A stretch of 41,742 bases of DNA from Acidobacteriota bacterium (GTDB lineage Bacteria > Acidobacteriota > Thermoanaerobaculia > Multivoradales > JAHZIX01): the NCBI GenBank assembly GCA_034211275.1, contig JAXHTF010000040.1, forward strand, positions 1-41,742. The letters are read 5' to 3'. Position 1 is the first letter of the stretch. The number at the start of each line of letters is the position of its first letter. This document shows, one piece after another, positions 8,476 to 16,635 of this stretch. Below the pieces are notes generated by a model, which worked only from the letters and a program-made list of their open reading frames with translations, was not told where the DNA came from and did not search any database. Made by a program: the position numbers and the translations under genes.

Positions 8476-10820
8476 CCCAGCATCTCCTTCAACGCGTATG
8501 GATTGATTTCCAAGGGATCCTCACCCTCCAGCAAAGGCTCGTCGCAGAGATCCAGTGCTGCTTCATTGACCACGTCCAGGGCGCTGTTGGCCAGAAGCCC
8601 GAGATCCTCCGCCAGTCGTTCGAACTCCCCCAGAGGCAGTTCCTGCTCCGACGGAAGAGCCTCGAGCAAGGACTGGTGCGCCGGGTCGAGACCGGCCACC
8701 GAAGGCCCCGCCGTCCCTGCCGTCGCGGTAGGGTTGGCAGGCTCCGCGGCCACCTCCTCGTCCTCCTCTTCGGAGAAGATCTCGGCCAATAGACGGCTGC
8801 TTTCCTCGCTCTCCCTCATCCGTTGCCGGACCCGTTCCGGGTCGAGACGAAATCCTCCCTGGTCTTCGGGGGAGGCGGGCTGGGGAAGGGCGAAGCCGAT
8901 CTCCCTGGAGTCGGCGGGCCGTACCGTCACCGGTTCCTCCGCTGCTGGGGAGCCTGCCGTCAGCTGGTGAAGGTCGCTGAATACGTCTTGGCGATCCAGA
9001 CCGAGGAGGGAATAGATCTTTTCTAGGATCTTGACCTCTTCAGAATCGATGCGTCCATCAGCACCGGCAATGGTGACACAGAGCATTGCAAGTTCGTGGC
9101 GTTGAGAATCGGACAGCTTCTGAGTCCGCTTCTTGATCCCCGCAAAGCCCGGTGGCGCGGCGAGGAGCCACTTCAAATGGGCGCGTAGACGATGCCTTTC
9201 TCCGGCGGCGAGCTGGAACGCCTCCTCGAGCTGCCCTTCCAAATGCTCCTCTTCGGCCGCTCCGATTTCACCGTCCGCCGCCGCTACAGTAGAGGCCAGA
9301 TGCAGCAGGAGAGTCGCGTTGACGTATTCCTTGGAAGGCGTCGCCCCCATGGTTTCGTTCTGGCGGAAGAGCACCACCGGTGCTCCAGCCTTGAGCATCG
9401 GACCAGCGAATCGCACATCCGGTTCCAGGCCGACGCCGAGGCGTTCCAGCAACTGACTCAAGCCGGTGGTCTCCTTTTTGAGCATTCGATCCTCATGCTT
9501 CGTAGGCCACCACCGGATCAGGGGCTTCGGTCCCGGAAGAACAGTGCTGCCCTCCTCCAGCTGGGCCTCCAGCCATTGCTTTAGCTCGTCCAGGCGTGCT
9601 TCCTGGACCTCTTCCGTCAACTCCGCCGGCAACAATGCCAGGCCGTGCAAAGGGCTGTCTCCGTCCTGCCGACGAGAGAGCCAGCGGCTATAGGAATCGA
9701 GCTCCGAGGTCACGGACTCGGCCAGATCGGCGAGCTTGCGGAGGGGAGCGGAGAGACAATTGACATCCGGCAGATCCAGCTTCCGCGTACGATGCTCAAT
9801 CCCTTCGCTCGCGGGGTAATAGCTCAGCTCTAGCCGCGTCTTATTAGGTCGAAGAATCAGACCGTCGCCAAAAGTCTTCGCGTAGCGGATCCGAAAGAGG
9901 ATGCGGAAGAGATCCCAGCACCGCCGTACCGGCGTGCGTAGAGACACCGTCGGGCTGCCTCGGAGCCAGGCCAAAGCCCAGTCCGGCGGGATGGGCGCAC
10001 GGGCCACCGCCAGGTGGCCGAGAGCAAGTGCCGCATCGGTGGGCAGGACGCCGGCCGAGGGCCCACCGAAGCCAGGAGATCGAGAGACGAGAGCCTGATC
10101 CGTCTCCGCCTCTAGGTAAGCGAGCAAGGAGCTGGCATAGCCGGAGAAGGAAGAGCTGTTCCCATAAATCTCCAGCAGCCTCGCGATCTCACGACGCAAG
10201 GCGGAACCCTCCGCTTCGGTAAGGCCCAAAATGGGCGGGTCGACAAGCAGGCGCCTTTCCAGGCCGTAGAAGAAGAGAAAGACGAATCCGATGGGAGCCT
10301 GTGGTGCCTTGCGGCCGCCCGCCAGCCAACCCAGATAGCCGGCTCGGGCGGCCGGCGTCAGCTCACGGTAGGAAGGCCAATACGGCAGACTCTCGCCGGT
10401 GAGGTCCGGATGATTCCGGTCCAGGCTCAGCTTCGGATGAATCAGAGCCGGCTCCGTATTCCACCGGGCGTCCGCTTCCAACAAACCCTCACCGACATAG
10501 ACCATGCCGTCGGGTAGATCGAATCCGGCGACGCGGACCGCTCGCCCCGGCGGCTGCCAGCACTCCCCAGGCCGCAGCCACGGGCCCCGATGTGCTCGGC
10601 TGGGAGCCGTCGAGCCCCGGAGCTGGACCCTGCGATTCTGCTGAGGGGGAGACTTCCTTGGGCTCTCCGTTCGATTGGCGGCGATGGCGATAGCCAGCAG
10701 CAAAACGACGAAGGCGAAGATCACGAAGAGACTGCAGCCGTCGCCATCAGCGGCCATGGAGAAGATGGCGGCGATCAACAAGAAGGCGGTGAGTCTCCCT
10801 GGGATCTTTTGACGAGGCAC
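8472..10820 (-). CDS. sngA: Shango-type TerB-domain membrane protein
   Basis: A 782-residue protein. Two N-terminal hydrophobic segments (about 10-22 and 30-48) suggest membrane attachment. Residues ~90-280 match the TerB-N type domain (YVGEGLLEADARWN, LPYWPSYRELTPAARAGYL, GFVFLFFYGLERRLL). Residues ~515-640 are a TerB domain with two acidic metal-binding helices, VAAADGEIGAAEEEHLE and IAGADGRIDSEEVKILEK. An acidic C-terminal region like TerB-C follows. Translation starts at a GTG with a strong AAGGAGAG Shine-Dalgarno 7-8 nt upstream on the minus strand; a GTG start is therefore preferred. TerB domains are linked to tellurite and phage stress responses. This is the first gene of the three-gene cassette, 90 bp after the DUF1992 gene. 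Confidence 0.85.
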   Translation of the reverse strand: MPRQKIPGRLTAFLLIAAIFSMAADGDGCSLFVIFAFVVLLLAIAIAANRTESPRKSPPQQNRRVQLRGSTAPSRAHRGPWLRPGECWQPPGRAVRVAGFDLPDGMVYVGEGLLEADARWNTEPALIHPKLSLDRNHPDLTGESLPYWPSYRELTPAARAGYLGWLAGGRKAPQAPIGFVFLFFYGLERRLLVDPPILGLTEAEGSALRREIARLLEIYGNSSSFSGYASSLLAYLEAETDQALVSRSPGFGGPSAGVLPTDAALALGHLAVARAPIPPDWALAWLRGSPTVSLRTPVRRCWDLFRILFRIRYAKTFGDGLILRPNKTRLELSYYPASEGIEHRTRKLDLPDVNCLSAPLRKLADLAESVTSELDSYSRWLSRRQDGDSPLHGLALLPAELTEEVQEARLDELKQWLEAQLEEGSTVLPGPKPLIRWWPTKHEDRMLKKETTGLSQLLERLGVGLEPDVRFAGPMLKAGAPVVLFRQNETMGATPSKEYVNATLLLHLASTVAAADGEIGAAEEEHLEGQLEEAFQLAAGERHRLRAHLKWLLAAPPGFAGIKKRTQKLSDSQRHELAMLCVTIAGADGRIDSEEVKILEKIYSLLGLDRQDVFSDLHQLTAGSPAAEEPVTVRPADSREIGFALPQPASPEDQGGFRLDPERVRQRMRESEESSRLLAEIFSEEEDEEVAAEPANPTATAGTAGPSVAGLDPAHQSLLEALPSEQELPLGEFERLAEDLGLLANSALDVVNEAALDLCDEPLLEGEDPLEINPYALKEMLG

Positions 10821-10847
10821 GAGCGCTCTCCTTCCTTTCCTAGAGGC

Positions 10848-10863
10848 ATCTCCTTCCGGAGAT
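10848..10863 (-). promoter_or_regulatory. Small hairpin in the leader of the TerB gene
   Basis: On the minus strand ATCTCC and GGAGAT pair around a GGAA (GNRA-type) loop, 28 nt upstream of the GTG start at 10820 and just before its Shine-Dalgarno. No T-run follows, so it is not a terminator; it may simply shape the leader. Confidence 0.3.
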
Positions 10864-10910
10864 CGAGGTCCGGCTTCTCCTTTGGCAGCGTGAGGTCGTC
10901 GGAAAGCAGC

Positions 10911-11120
10911 TCAGTCTTCCCGACCCACCAGCGCCCGCGTGAGCCTCTCCCGGCGTACCCACTGCCGAAGCCACCAGTTGGGGTCGTAGGGCTCGTCGAG
11001 ACAGGGGAGGGGGCGGCCGGCGCCGGGGAGGTTGTTGAACAGACCCTCGGTCTGGGCGTCGCGAATGCGGTTTTCGGCGACGGTGGCGATGGCGCGTTCG
11101 GTGATGGGGGAGCGGCTCAC
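10911..11120 (-). CDS. DUF1992 (DnaJ homologue subfamily C member 28 conserved domain) protein
   Basis: A 69-residue protein that is one DUF1992 domain: ERAIATVAENRIRDAQTEGL, then the hallmark FNNLPGAGRPLPC and DPNWWLRQWVRRE. The family is widespread as a free-standing small protein in bacteria and as a domain of eukaryotic DNAJC28; its biochemical role is not established. The start is a GTG at 11120, 13 nt after the methyltransferase stop, so the two are probably one transcript. It is somewhat shorter than many family members (E. coli YhdN is near 120 residues), lacking the C-terminal extension. Confidence 0.85.
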   Translation of the reverse strand: MSRSPITERAIATVAENRIRDAQTEGLFNNLPGAGRPLPCLDEPYDPNWWLRQWVRRERLTRALVGRED

Positions 11121-11133
11121 AGGATCGAGCTTC

Positions 11134-11982
11134 TCATACCTCGCTGCGCCCAGCAGAGTGGCCAGTGGAGCTACGAGGGGATTGGCCAGGAGAGCGGCCG
11201 GTGGAGTACCCCGGCTGCGGTGTCAGGCGGGCGAGGTAAGCTCCCTCGTCGTCTTCGAACAGGACCTGGCTGACCCAGCCGGCTCGGCGGGCCTGGAAGC
11301 GAAGGGTGCGGTGGTCGATGAAGAGCCATTGGAACGGGGCTCCCACGAGCCCCCGGTATTCCAGGTGCATGTGCACCTCACCGAAGTAGCGTCCATCGAG
11401 TACTCGGCGACCGAGGCTGCGCTGTTCGAGAGGATGCTCGGTACGCCGGAGGTCGGCACCGTCGAGGAGAATCGAGCCACCGGGTCGGAGTAGGCCGTGG
11501 CAGTGGCGGAGGAGCTGTTCCAGACCTTCCAGGGTCGAGCCGAGACCGGCGCCGTTCATCAGCAGGAGGAGGGTGTCGAAGCGCTCCTGCTGCCGCTTCG
11601 GATGTAGATCCAGGAGGCTACCGGCCCGCGGGTCTTCGACACCGCGGCGGCGCATGACCTCGACGGCGGAGGGCGAGACGTCCAGAGCTACGACCTGGTG
11701 GCCCCGGCGCTGCAGCTCCAAAGCGTGAGCGCCGGCCCCGGCGCCGGCATCCAGCACCCGTCCCCGGGCGAGCTCCAGCGCCAGTTCCTCGGCCATGGGA
11801 AAGCCATCGCTGCGGAAGAGGTCCGAGCCTTCGAAGGGCTCCCGTCGGCCGTCCCGCCGCACCACCGTGGCCGCCGCCGTGGAATCCCCTTCGAGGTAGT
11901 CCAACATCATCCGTCCCAGGGGCTCCCAGGACGAGCGGAGAACCTCGGGGGATGGAGAGTCGCTGGTGGCAAGCTTGGGCAT
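11134..11982 (-). CDS. Class I SAM-dependent methyltransferase
   Basis: A 282-residue protein with a Rossmann-type methyltransferase core: SAM-binding motif I VLDAGAGAGAHALEL, motif II VVALDVSPSAVEVMRRRG, and a motif IV-like RFDTLLLLMNGAGL, followed by GLLRPGGSILLDGADLR. The NGAG in the catalytic-loop position is typical of small-molecule methyltransferases of unknown substrate. An ATG at 11982 opening MPKLATSD is preferred; the frame is open further upstream but that segment is Arg/Pro-rich and looks like non-coding translation. The C-terminal ~25 residues are a Ser/Gly/Arg low-complexity tail (STGRSPGQSPRSS, STGHSAGRS), probably disordered. Cotranscribed with the DUF1992 gene. Substrate unknown. 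Confidence 0.8.
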   Translation of the reverse strand: MPKLATSDSPSPEVLRSSWEPLGRMMLDYLEGDSTAAATVVRRDGRREPFEGSDLFRSDGFPMAEELALELARGRVLDAGAGAGAHALELQRRGHQVVALDVSPSAVEVMRRRGVEDPRAGSLLDLHPKRQQERFDTLLLLMNGAGLGSTLEGLEQLLRHCHGLLRPGGSILLDGADLRRTEHPLEQRSLGRRVLDGRYFGEVHMHLEYRGLVGAPFQWLFIDHRTLRFQARRAGWVSQVLFEDDEGAYLARLTPQPGYSTGRSPGQSPRSSTGHSAGRSEV

Positions 11983-12138
11983 GGAGAGTCGCTTTCCGGG
12001 CCGCCGCAGCGGGTCTTGAGAAGCTTGAAGTCTATCAACCGCCGGCGTCGCCGCCCACCGTCGCCTCGCGGCCGAGAGGGCGCCCCGCTGGCAACGCAGC
12101 CTTGGGGCGGAGAATCGGCGCGGTGGTCCGGGAATGAT

Positions 12139-12167
12139 TTGAGCCCCCTGAGTGCAGACGCTAGAAT
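12139..12167 (+). promoter_or_regulatory. Candidate sigma-70-type promoter of the VWA-FHA gene
   Basis: TTGAGC at 12139-12144 and TAGAAT at 12162-12167 are separated by 17 bp, giving a predicted transcription start near 12174 and a leader of about 80 nt to the ATG at 12254. The 271-bp stretch 11983-12253 between the divergent methyltransferase and VWA genes holds nothing else that I can support. Confidence 0.5.
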
Positions 12168-12253
12168 TCTTCCAGTCTTTTCCTTTTTGTCCAGCGGCGA
12201 AAATGGTCCTCGACCGGCCGTGCTCCCCGTCCACCGACCGCCATGGGGTTTTT

Positions 12254-13831
12254 ATGAGCCTGCGATCCGTCATCTTGCCGGTAGTCACCACCTTGCTCCT
12301 GACTCTGCCCGGCTTTCCAGCCGCTGCCCAAGAGGTCCAGCGGCTGACCATCAATCAGGCCGTCCAAACCGCCTCGCAGCCGCCCCAAGTGCGCGTCTAC
12401 CTGGATCTTCTGGACTCTTCCGGGAAAGCCCTAGAGGCGGCATCGGCAGAGAATTTCACCGCCTCCCTGGGCGGCCGCCAGGCGCTGGTCTCGGAGCTCA
12501 CTCCCTTCGCCGAGACCGAGGAGGGCGTCGCCTACGTGTTCCTGGTGGATATTTCTCGCTCTCTGGATACCGCCACCTTCGGACGGATTCGCAGTGCCCT
12601 GGAGGAATGGATCGGCGCTCTTGGGCCTCGGGATCGGGCGGCCATCCTGGCTTTCGGCGAGGACAGCCGGCTGGTGGTGGACTTCACCGAAGATGCCCAG
12701 GCGCTGCGGGAGGGGCTCGCCACCCTCGGCCCCACGGACGATTTGACGGTGCTTCACCGCGGCCTGCGGGACGCCTTGGAGCTAGGATTGCGCCGGGATG
12801 CGGATCTGCCGCTTCGCCGGGCCCTTGTGGTGCTCACCGACGGTCGGGACGAGGGGAGTGGTCTGGCGCTGGACGACGTGCTCCAACAGCTGCGGGACAA
12901 CCCTCTTCCTATCTACGCCATCGGCTACAGTCGGCTGCGAGAGCCCTTGCGGACGGAGTTTCTCGAGGTGCTGCGGCGGCTAGCGGAGAACTCCGGCGGA
13001 GCGTTCTTCGCCTCCGACGAGACGGACTTCTCGGAAGCCTATGGCGCCATCCGGGAAGCGGTGGGACGAGTCTGGGTCACCGATCTCACCTGCACCCAAT
13101 GTTCCGCCGACGGCAGCGTCTCCCGGTTGCAGCTGGACCTGGCTCAGGGGAGCCGGGTGCTCAGCCGGGGCATGGATCTGCGTCTGCTGCCCGGACGGGG
13201 CGAAGCTGCGAACGTTCCGGAAACCACCATGCCCGCGGACGGCGTCTCCACCGATGGGGACGACGCCGGGACAGCAGCGGCAGGAAGAGACACCGGGGAT
13301 GGGGCGGGAACGAGTCCGGCGGAGCCGTCCGAGGGAGCGAAGGACGGCGGTGGGGATCAGCCACCGTGGTGGGTGTGGGCCATCGCCGGGGTGTTGGTGC
13401 TGGCGGTGATGGCGGTGCTCCTGGGCCGGCGCAAGCCCAAGGCTCGGGAGGGCAGTGAGATTCCCCTGCCCATCGATTTGGAGGACGTGGACACGGGGGA
13501 AGTGGCACCGGTGCTGGAGCCCCTCCCGGTGCGTCTGGTGGTGGTGCGGGGGAGCCGCAAAGGCAAGGAGTACCGGCTGACTCTGCGCGAGCAGGCGACG
13601 GTGGGCAAGCGCTCTACCTGCGATTGCATCCTCACCGACGAGGAGAATGTAGCCCCGGTGCAATTCGAGCTCTTCCAGCGCTCCGGAGCGGTGTGGATCC
13701 GAGAACGTTCGGAGGCCGGCACCACCCGCCTCGGAGGCCGGCCTCTGGAGGAGGAACGCTCGGTGCGCACCGGCGATCTGGTGGGAACCCAGGAGACCAT
13801 TCTCCGCATCGTGCTGGACAAGGCGGAGTAG
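12254..13831 (+). CDS. Exported VWA-domain protein with C-terminal FHA domain
   Basis: A 525-residue protein: signal peptide (1-25, ending FPAAAQ), a VWA domain (~90-300) with the MIDAS motif DISRS (99-103) and VVLTDGRDEG, a low-complexity linker rich in Gly/Asp/Ala, one transmembrane helix near 371-394 (WVWAIAGVLVLAVMAVLLGRR), and a C-terminal FHA-like domain (~425-525: VVVRGSRKGKEYRLTL, ATVGKRSTCDCILTDEENVA). The topology puts the VWA outside the inner membrane and the phosphothreonine-type FHA module in the cytoplasm, so it could relay an envelope signal to a Ser/Thr kinase. The start at 12254 is chosen because it gives a clean signal peptide; the ATG at 12203 is less likely. The gene converges on the DUF1028 gene, 12 bp apart. 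Confidence 0.85.
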   Translation: MSLRSVILPVVTTLLLTLPGFPAAAQEVQRLTINQAVQTASQPPQVRVYLDLLDSSGKALEAASAENFTASLGGRQALVSELTPFAETEEGVAYVFLVDISRSLDTATFGRIRSALEEWIGALGPRDRAAILAFGEDSRLVVDFTEDAQALREGLATLGPTDDLTVLHRGLRDALELGLRRDADLPLRRALVVLTDGRDEGSGLALDDVLQQLRDNPLPIYAIGYSRLREPLRTEFLEVLRRLAENSGGAFFASDETDFSEAYGAIREAVGRVWVTDLTCTQCSADGSVSRLQLDLAQGSRVLSRGMDLRLLPGRGEAANVPETTMPADGVSTDGDDAGTAAAGRDTGDGAGTSPAEPSEGAKDGGGDQPPWWVWAIAGVLVLAVMAVLLGRRKPKAREGSEIPLPIDLEDVDTGEVAPVLEPLPVRLVVVRGSRKGKEYRLTLREQATVGKRSTCDCILTDEENVAPVQFELFQRSGAVWIRERSEAGTTRLGGRPLEEERSVRTGDLVGTQETILRIVLDKAE

Positions 13832-13843
13832 TCTCCGGGCGGC

Positions 13844-14956
13844 TCAGGGAGTCCCCTCCGCCGCCTCCGATGCCGCGGCCCCTTCCCCGGCCTCCTCCCC
13901 GAGAATCACTGCCACCGCCTCCGCCTTCAGCAGGCCGGCGGCGGGCAGGCGTCGTAGGACCTCGCGCCAGCGCTCCTCCCGTTCGAAGACCTCTTGGAAG
14001 ATGGGCAGGGCCTGCTCGGTGGCTCCGGAATCGAAGAGGGTGACCGCCTTCCAGAAGGGCAGCTCGACGATCTCCGGTGCCATGTCGGCGGCGCGGGTGT
14101 AATGCCCGACGGCGGCGTCCAGGTCGCCGGTGGCCATGGCCTCGTCGCCGCGGTTCATCTCGTCGTAGGCCCGGTGGCGCTCCAGGAGGCGCCGCAGCTC
14201 CACTAGCGGCTCGGCGTGGTCATCCACCCGCAGATCCACCAGCCGGTCCTCCCAGGAATTGCCGGTGCTTTCCGCCCGCACCACCAGCAGCGCCGCGCTC
14301 TGCCGGCCGCGGATATCGCCGCCCTCCCCCTGGGCAGCTTCCAGAGCCGCCAGCAAGCGGCCGGCGAAGTCCTCCGCCGAATCCGCTACGACCTTCTCAT
14401 AGGCCTTCGCCATCGCCTCCGGCACCGTGTCCGCGAGCATCAGATTGGCCTGCACGCTGTAGCCGTCGCCCCGGTGATGACCTGCCTCGGCGATGCATTG
14501 CTCGCCGGTCCACGCCGCCACCCGGCCTTTGTGATCCACCATCGCCACCTGGCGCACGGAGCGTTGGGGATCCTCGGCGAGGAGCTGGTCGAGAGCCTGG
14601 GAGGCGCTGGTGCCCGCGGCCATGAGGTCGAGGCCCTTGGGGCCGTAGTCCACCCGCACGAAGCTCTGGGTAGCCACGGCGCCGACGCCGGCACGGGCCC
14701 AGGGCACCACCGCTCCGACCTGGAACCAATGGCTCTGCACCGCCACGCCGAGCTGGCCGGTGGCGGGGTCGCGGGCGACGATGGAGTAGGTGTGGGCTAG
14801 AGGGTCCAAGGGCTTGGAGAGGGCGCTGTCGGAAGTCCTCTCCAAACCCTCCGCAGCACTGGGGCCGGCGATGCCGAGGATGGCGAGGAGGAGAGCAGAG
14901 AAGACGGCGGCGCTGACCAGAAGGGGCGAGGGGATGGCACGGGAACGGTGGCTCAT
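13844..14956 (-). CDS. Secreted DUF1028 family protein
   Basis: A 370-residue exported protein: signal peptide 1-35 (LLVSAAVFSALLLAILGIAG), then a DUF1028 domain (~50-265) with HTYSIVARDPATGQLGVAVQ, VGAVATQSFV, YGPKGLDLMAAG and GVDH-like CIAEAGHHRGDGYSVQANLM. DUF1028 is an Ntn-hydrolase-like family whose substrate is not established. Residues ~270-350 form a TPR-like helical C-terminus that continues the peptidoglycan-binding-like extension seen in longer members. The start at 14956 sits directly before the signal peptide. Divergent from dnaB across a 290-bp gap. Confidence 0.85.
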   Translation of the reverse strand: MSHRSRAIPSPLLVSAAVFSALLLAILGIAGPSAAEGLERTSDSALSKPLDPLAHTYSIVARDPATGQLGVAVQSHWFQVGAVVPWARAGVGAVATQSFVRVDYGPKGLDLMAAGTSASQALDQLLAEDPQRSVRQVAMVDHKGRVAAWTGEQCIAEAGHHRGDGYSVQANLMLADTVPEAMAKAYEKVVADSAEDFAGRLLAALEAAQGEGGDIRGRQSAALLVVRAESTGNSWEDRLVDLRVDDHAEPLVELRRLLERHRAYDEMNRGDEAMATGDLDAAVGHYTRAADMAPEIVELPFWKAVTLFDSGATEQALPIFQEVFEREERWREVLRRLPAAGLLKAEAVAVILGEEAGEGAAASEAAEGTP

Positions 14957-15017
14957 GACGGGTCTCCCAGGTTGTCCGGACGGTGGATGCGCTTTGCATG
15001 ATACCGTGCCGGCGCTT

Positions 15018-15057
15018 TCTTCGAGACCGGCGGAGGCTCTTCGAGACCTGCGGAGGC
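15018..15057. repeat. Tandem 20-bp direct repeat upstream of dnaB
   Basis: Two adjacent 20-bp copies, 15018-15037 and 15038-15057, beginning TCTTCGAGACC and differing at one position (G to T at unit position 12). A related segment in the opposite orientation (TCTCGAAGA then CTCCGCCGGC) lies at 15106-15126, so the block could fold into a hairpin. It is in the 290-bp gap 14957-15246 between the divergent DUF1028 and dnaB genes; the remainder of that gap shows nothing else that I can support. Confidence 0.6.
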
Positions 15058-15246
15058 GGAAGTGGGACGGAGGTCCGAGGAAGTTTGAACAACTGCCGGC
15101 AAACGCGTCTCGAAGACTCCGCCGGCGGGAACTTTCATGTAGGATCGTCGATGCAATTCCGGCAGCCAATGCCACCCCTTCCCAGTCTCCCCATCGCTCC
15201 GGGAGCGTGATTCTTGGCGCCGGTCCCTGCCGAGACATCAACAGCA

Positions 15247-16626
15247 ATGCTCGAAACCCTCACCCAGCCCCAGACTCTGCCCAAGAGCGAAGAGGCAGAG
15301 CGCGCGGTGCTCGCTGCCGTGCTGCTGGAGCCGAGCATGCTGCCGCTGATCTCCGCGCGGCTGACCTCCGAAGACTTCTATTTAGAGCGCCACCGCCTGG
15401 TCTACCAGGCCATGCTCGACCTCCAGGAGGGTGGCACCCACATCGATCTGCGCACCCTCCAAGGGGGGCTCGAGGAGCGCATGCAGCTGGAGGCCGCCGG
15501 CGGCCTCGCCTACCTGGCCAGTCTGGACATCGATCTGCCGGACCTGAGCCGGGTCGACTCCTACGCCGAGATCGTCAAGGAGCGTTCGGTGCGCCGCCGG
15601 CTGGTGCACGCCGCCACCGAGACCATCCGCGACTGCCTGGAAGGAGGCATGGTCGCGGAGGAGGCGCTGGCCAAGGCGGAGCAGACGATCCTCGGGCTGG
15701 GTGAGGAGAGCATCAGTCGCGGCTTTTCGAGTATCGGCGCGGTACTGGAGGAGACGGTCCACGATCTCGAGGATCGCCCCGGTGCTTCTCTCATCGGGGT
15801 TCCCACTGGCTTTCGGGAATTCGACCGCATCACCCACGGTCTCAACAAGGGCAACCTGATCATCGTCGCCGGCCGGCCGGGCATGGGCAAGACCAGTCTG
15901 GCGCTCAACATCGCCCAGCACGTGGCTATGCGCGAGGATCGCTCGGTGGGGATCTTCTCGTTGGAGATGAGCGAGCAGGAGCTGGCGCTGCGCATGCTCT
16001 GCGCGGAGGCGGATATCAGCTTCACCAAATTGCGCTCCGGCCTGCTTTCGAACCAACAGTGGAGCCGAGTCCACGACGCGGTGCGCCGCACGGAGCATGC
16101 GCCCCTCTTCATTGACGATTCGCCCAATCCGACGCTGCTAGAGCTGTCGTCGAAGTCCCGGCGGCTGAAGGCGGAGAAGGGGCTCGACGTGTTGATTCTG
16201 GACTATTTGCAGCTCATGCAGGCAGGCGGGCGCTACGAGAACCGCAACCTGGAGATCGCCGCCATCTCCCGCGGCCTCAAGCAGCTGGCCAAGGAGCTGG
16301 AGATCCCGGTGATCGCCCTCTCCCAGCTCTCCCGCAACCCGGAGCGCCGCACCGGCGACCATCGCCCTCAGCTCTCCGACCTGCGCGAATCCGGCGCCAT
16401 CGAGCAGGACGCGGACATGGTGTGCTTCGTGTACCGCGACGAGGTCTACCATCCGGACGATCCGGAGAAGAAGGGCCTGGCGGAGCTGATCATCGCCAAG
16501 CACCGTAACGGCGAAACGGGCTCGGTACCGCTGATCTTCCTGGGCGAGGTGACCTCGTTCAAGAACCCCGACCCCGATGGCTTCGACGCCGCCCCGCCCC
16601 TGGACGAAGGGGCCCCGCCCTTCTAG
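15247..16626 (+). CDS. dnaB: Replicative DNA helicase DnaB
   Basis: The hexameric 5'-3' helicase that unwinds DNA at the replication fork. From the ATG at 15247 it is 459 residues, close to the family norm. The N-terminal helical domain (PKSEEAERAVLAAVLLEPS) is followed by the RecA-type motor: Walker A GRPGMGKTS (209-217), GIFSLEMSEQEL, Walker B LDVLILDYLQLMQ, and the arginine-finger region ALSQLSRNPERR and SDLRESGAIEQDADMV. An in-frame TTG at 15214 would add 11 residues without homology, so the ATG is preferred; neither has a strong Shine-Dalgarno. No intein is present. It converges on purC with only 9 bp between the stops. Confidence 0.96.
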   Translation: MLETLTQPQTLPKSEEAERAVLAAVLLEPSMLPLISARLTSEDFYLERHRLVYQAMLDLQEGGTHIDLRTLQGGLEERMQLEAAGGLAYLASLDIDLPDLSRVDSYAEIVKERSVRRRLVHAATETIRDCLEGGMVAEEALAKAEQTILGLGEESISRGFSSIGAVLEETVHDLEDRPGASLIGVPTGFREFDRITHGLNKGNLIIVAGRPGMGKTSLALNIAQHVAMREDRSVGIFSLEMSEQELALRMLCAEADISFTKLRSGLLSNQQWSRVHDAVRRTEHAPLFIDDSPNPTLLELSSKSRRLKAEKGLDVLILDYLQLMQAGGRYENRNLEIAAISRGLKQLAKELEIPVIALSQLSRNPERRTGDHRPQLSDLRESGAIEQDADMVCFVYRDEVYHPDDPEKKGLAELIIAKHRNGETGSVPLIFLGEVTSFKNPDPDGFDAAPPLDEGAPPF

Positions 16627-16635
16627 CCACCTAGT

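Noticed and set aside
4855-10820. BREX system because of BrxD-like and BrxHI-like genes
   Set aside because: No brxC, pglX methyltransferase or pglZ is present; the TerB-ATPase-helicase set fits Shango instead.
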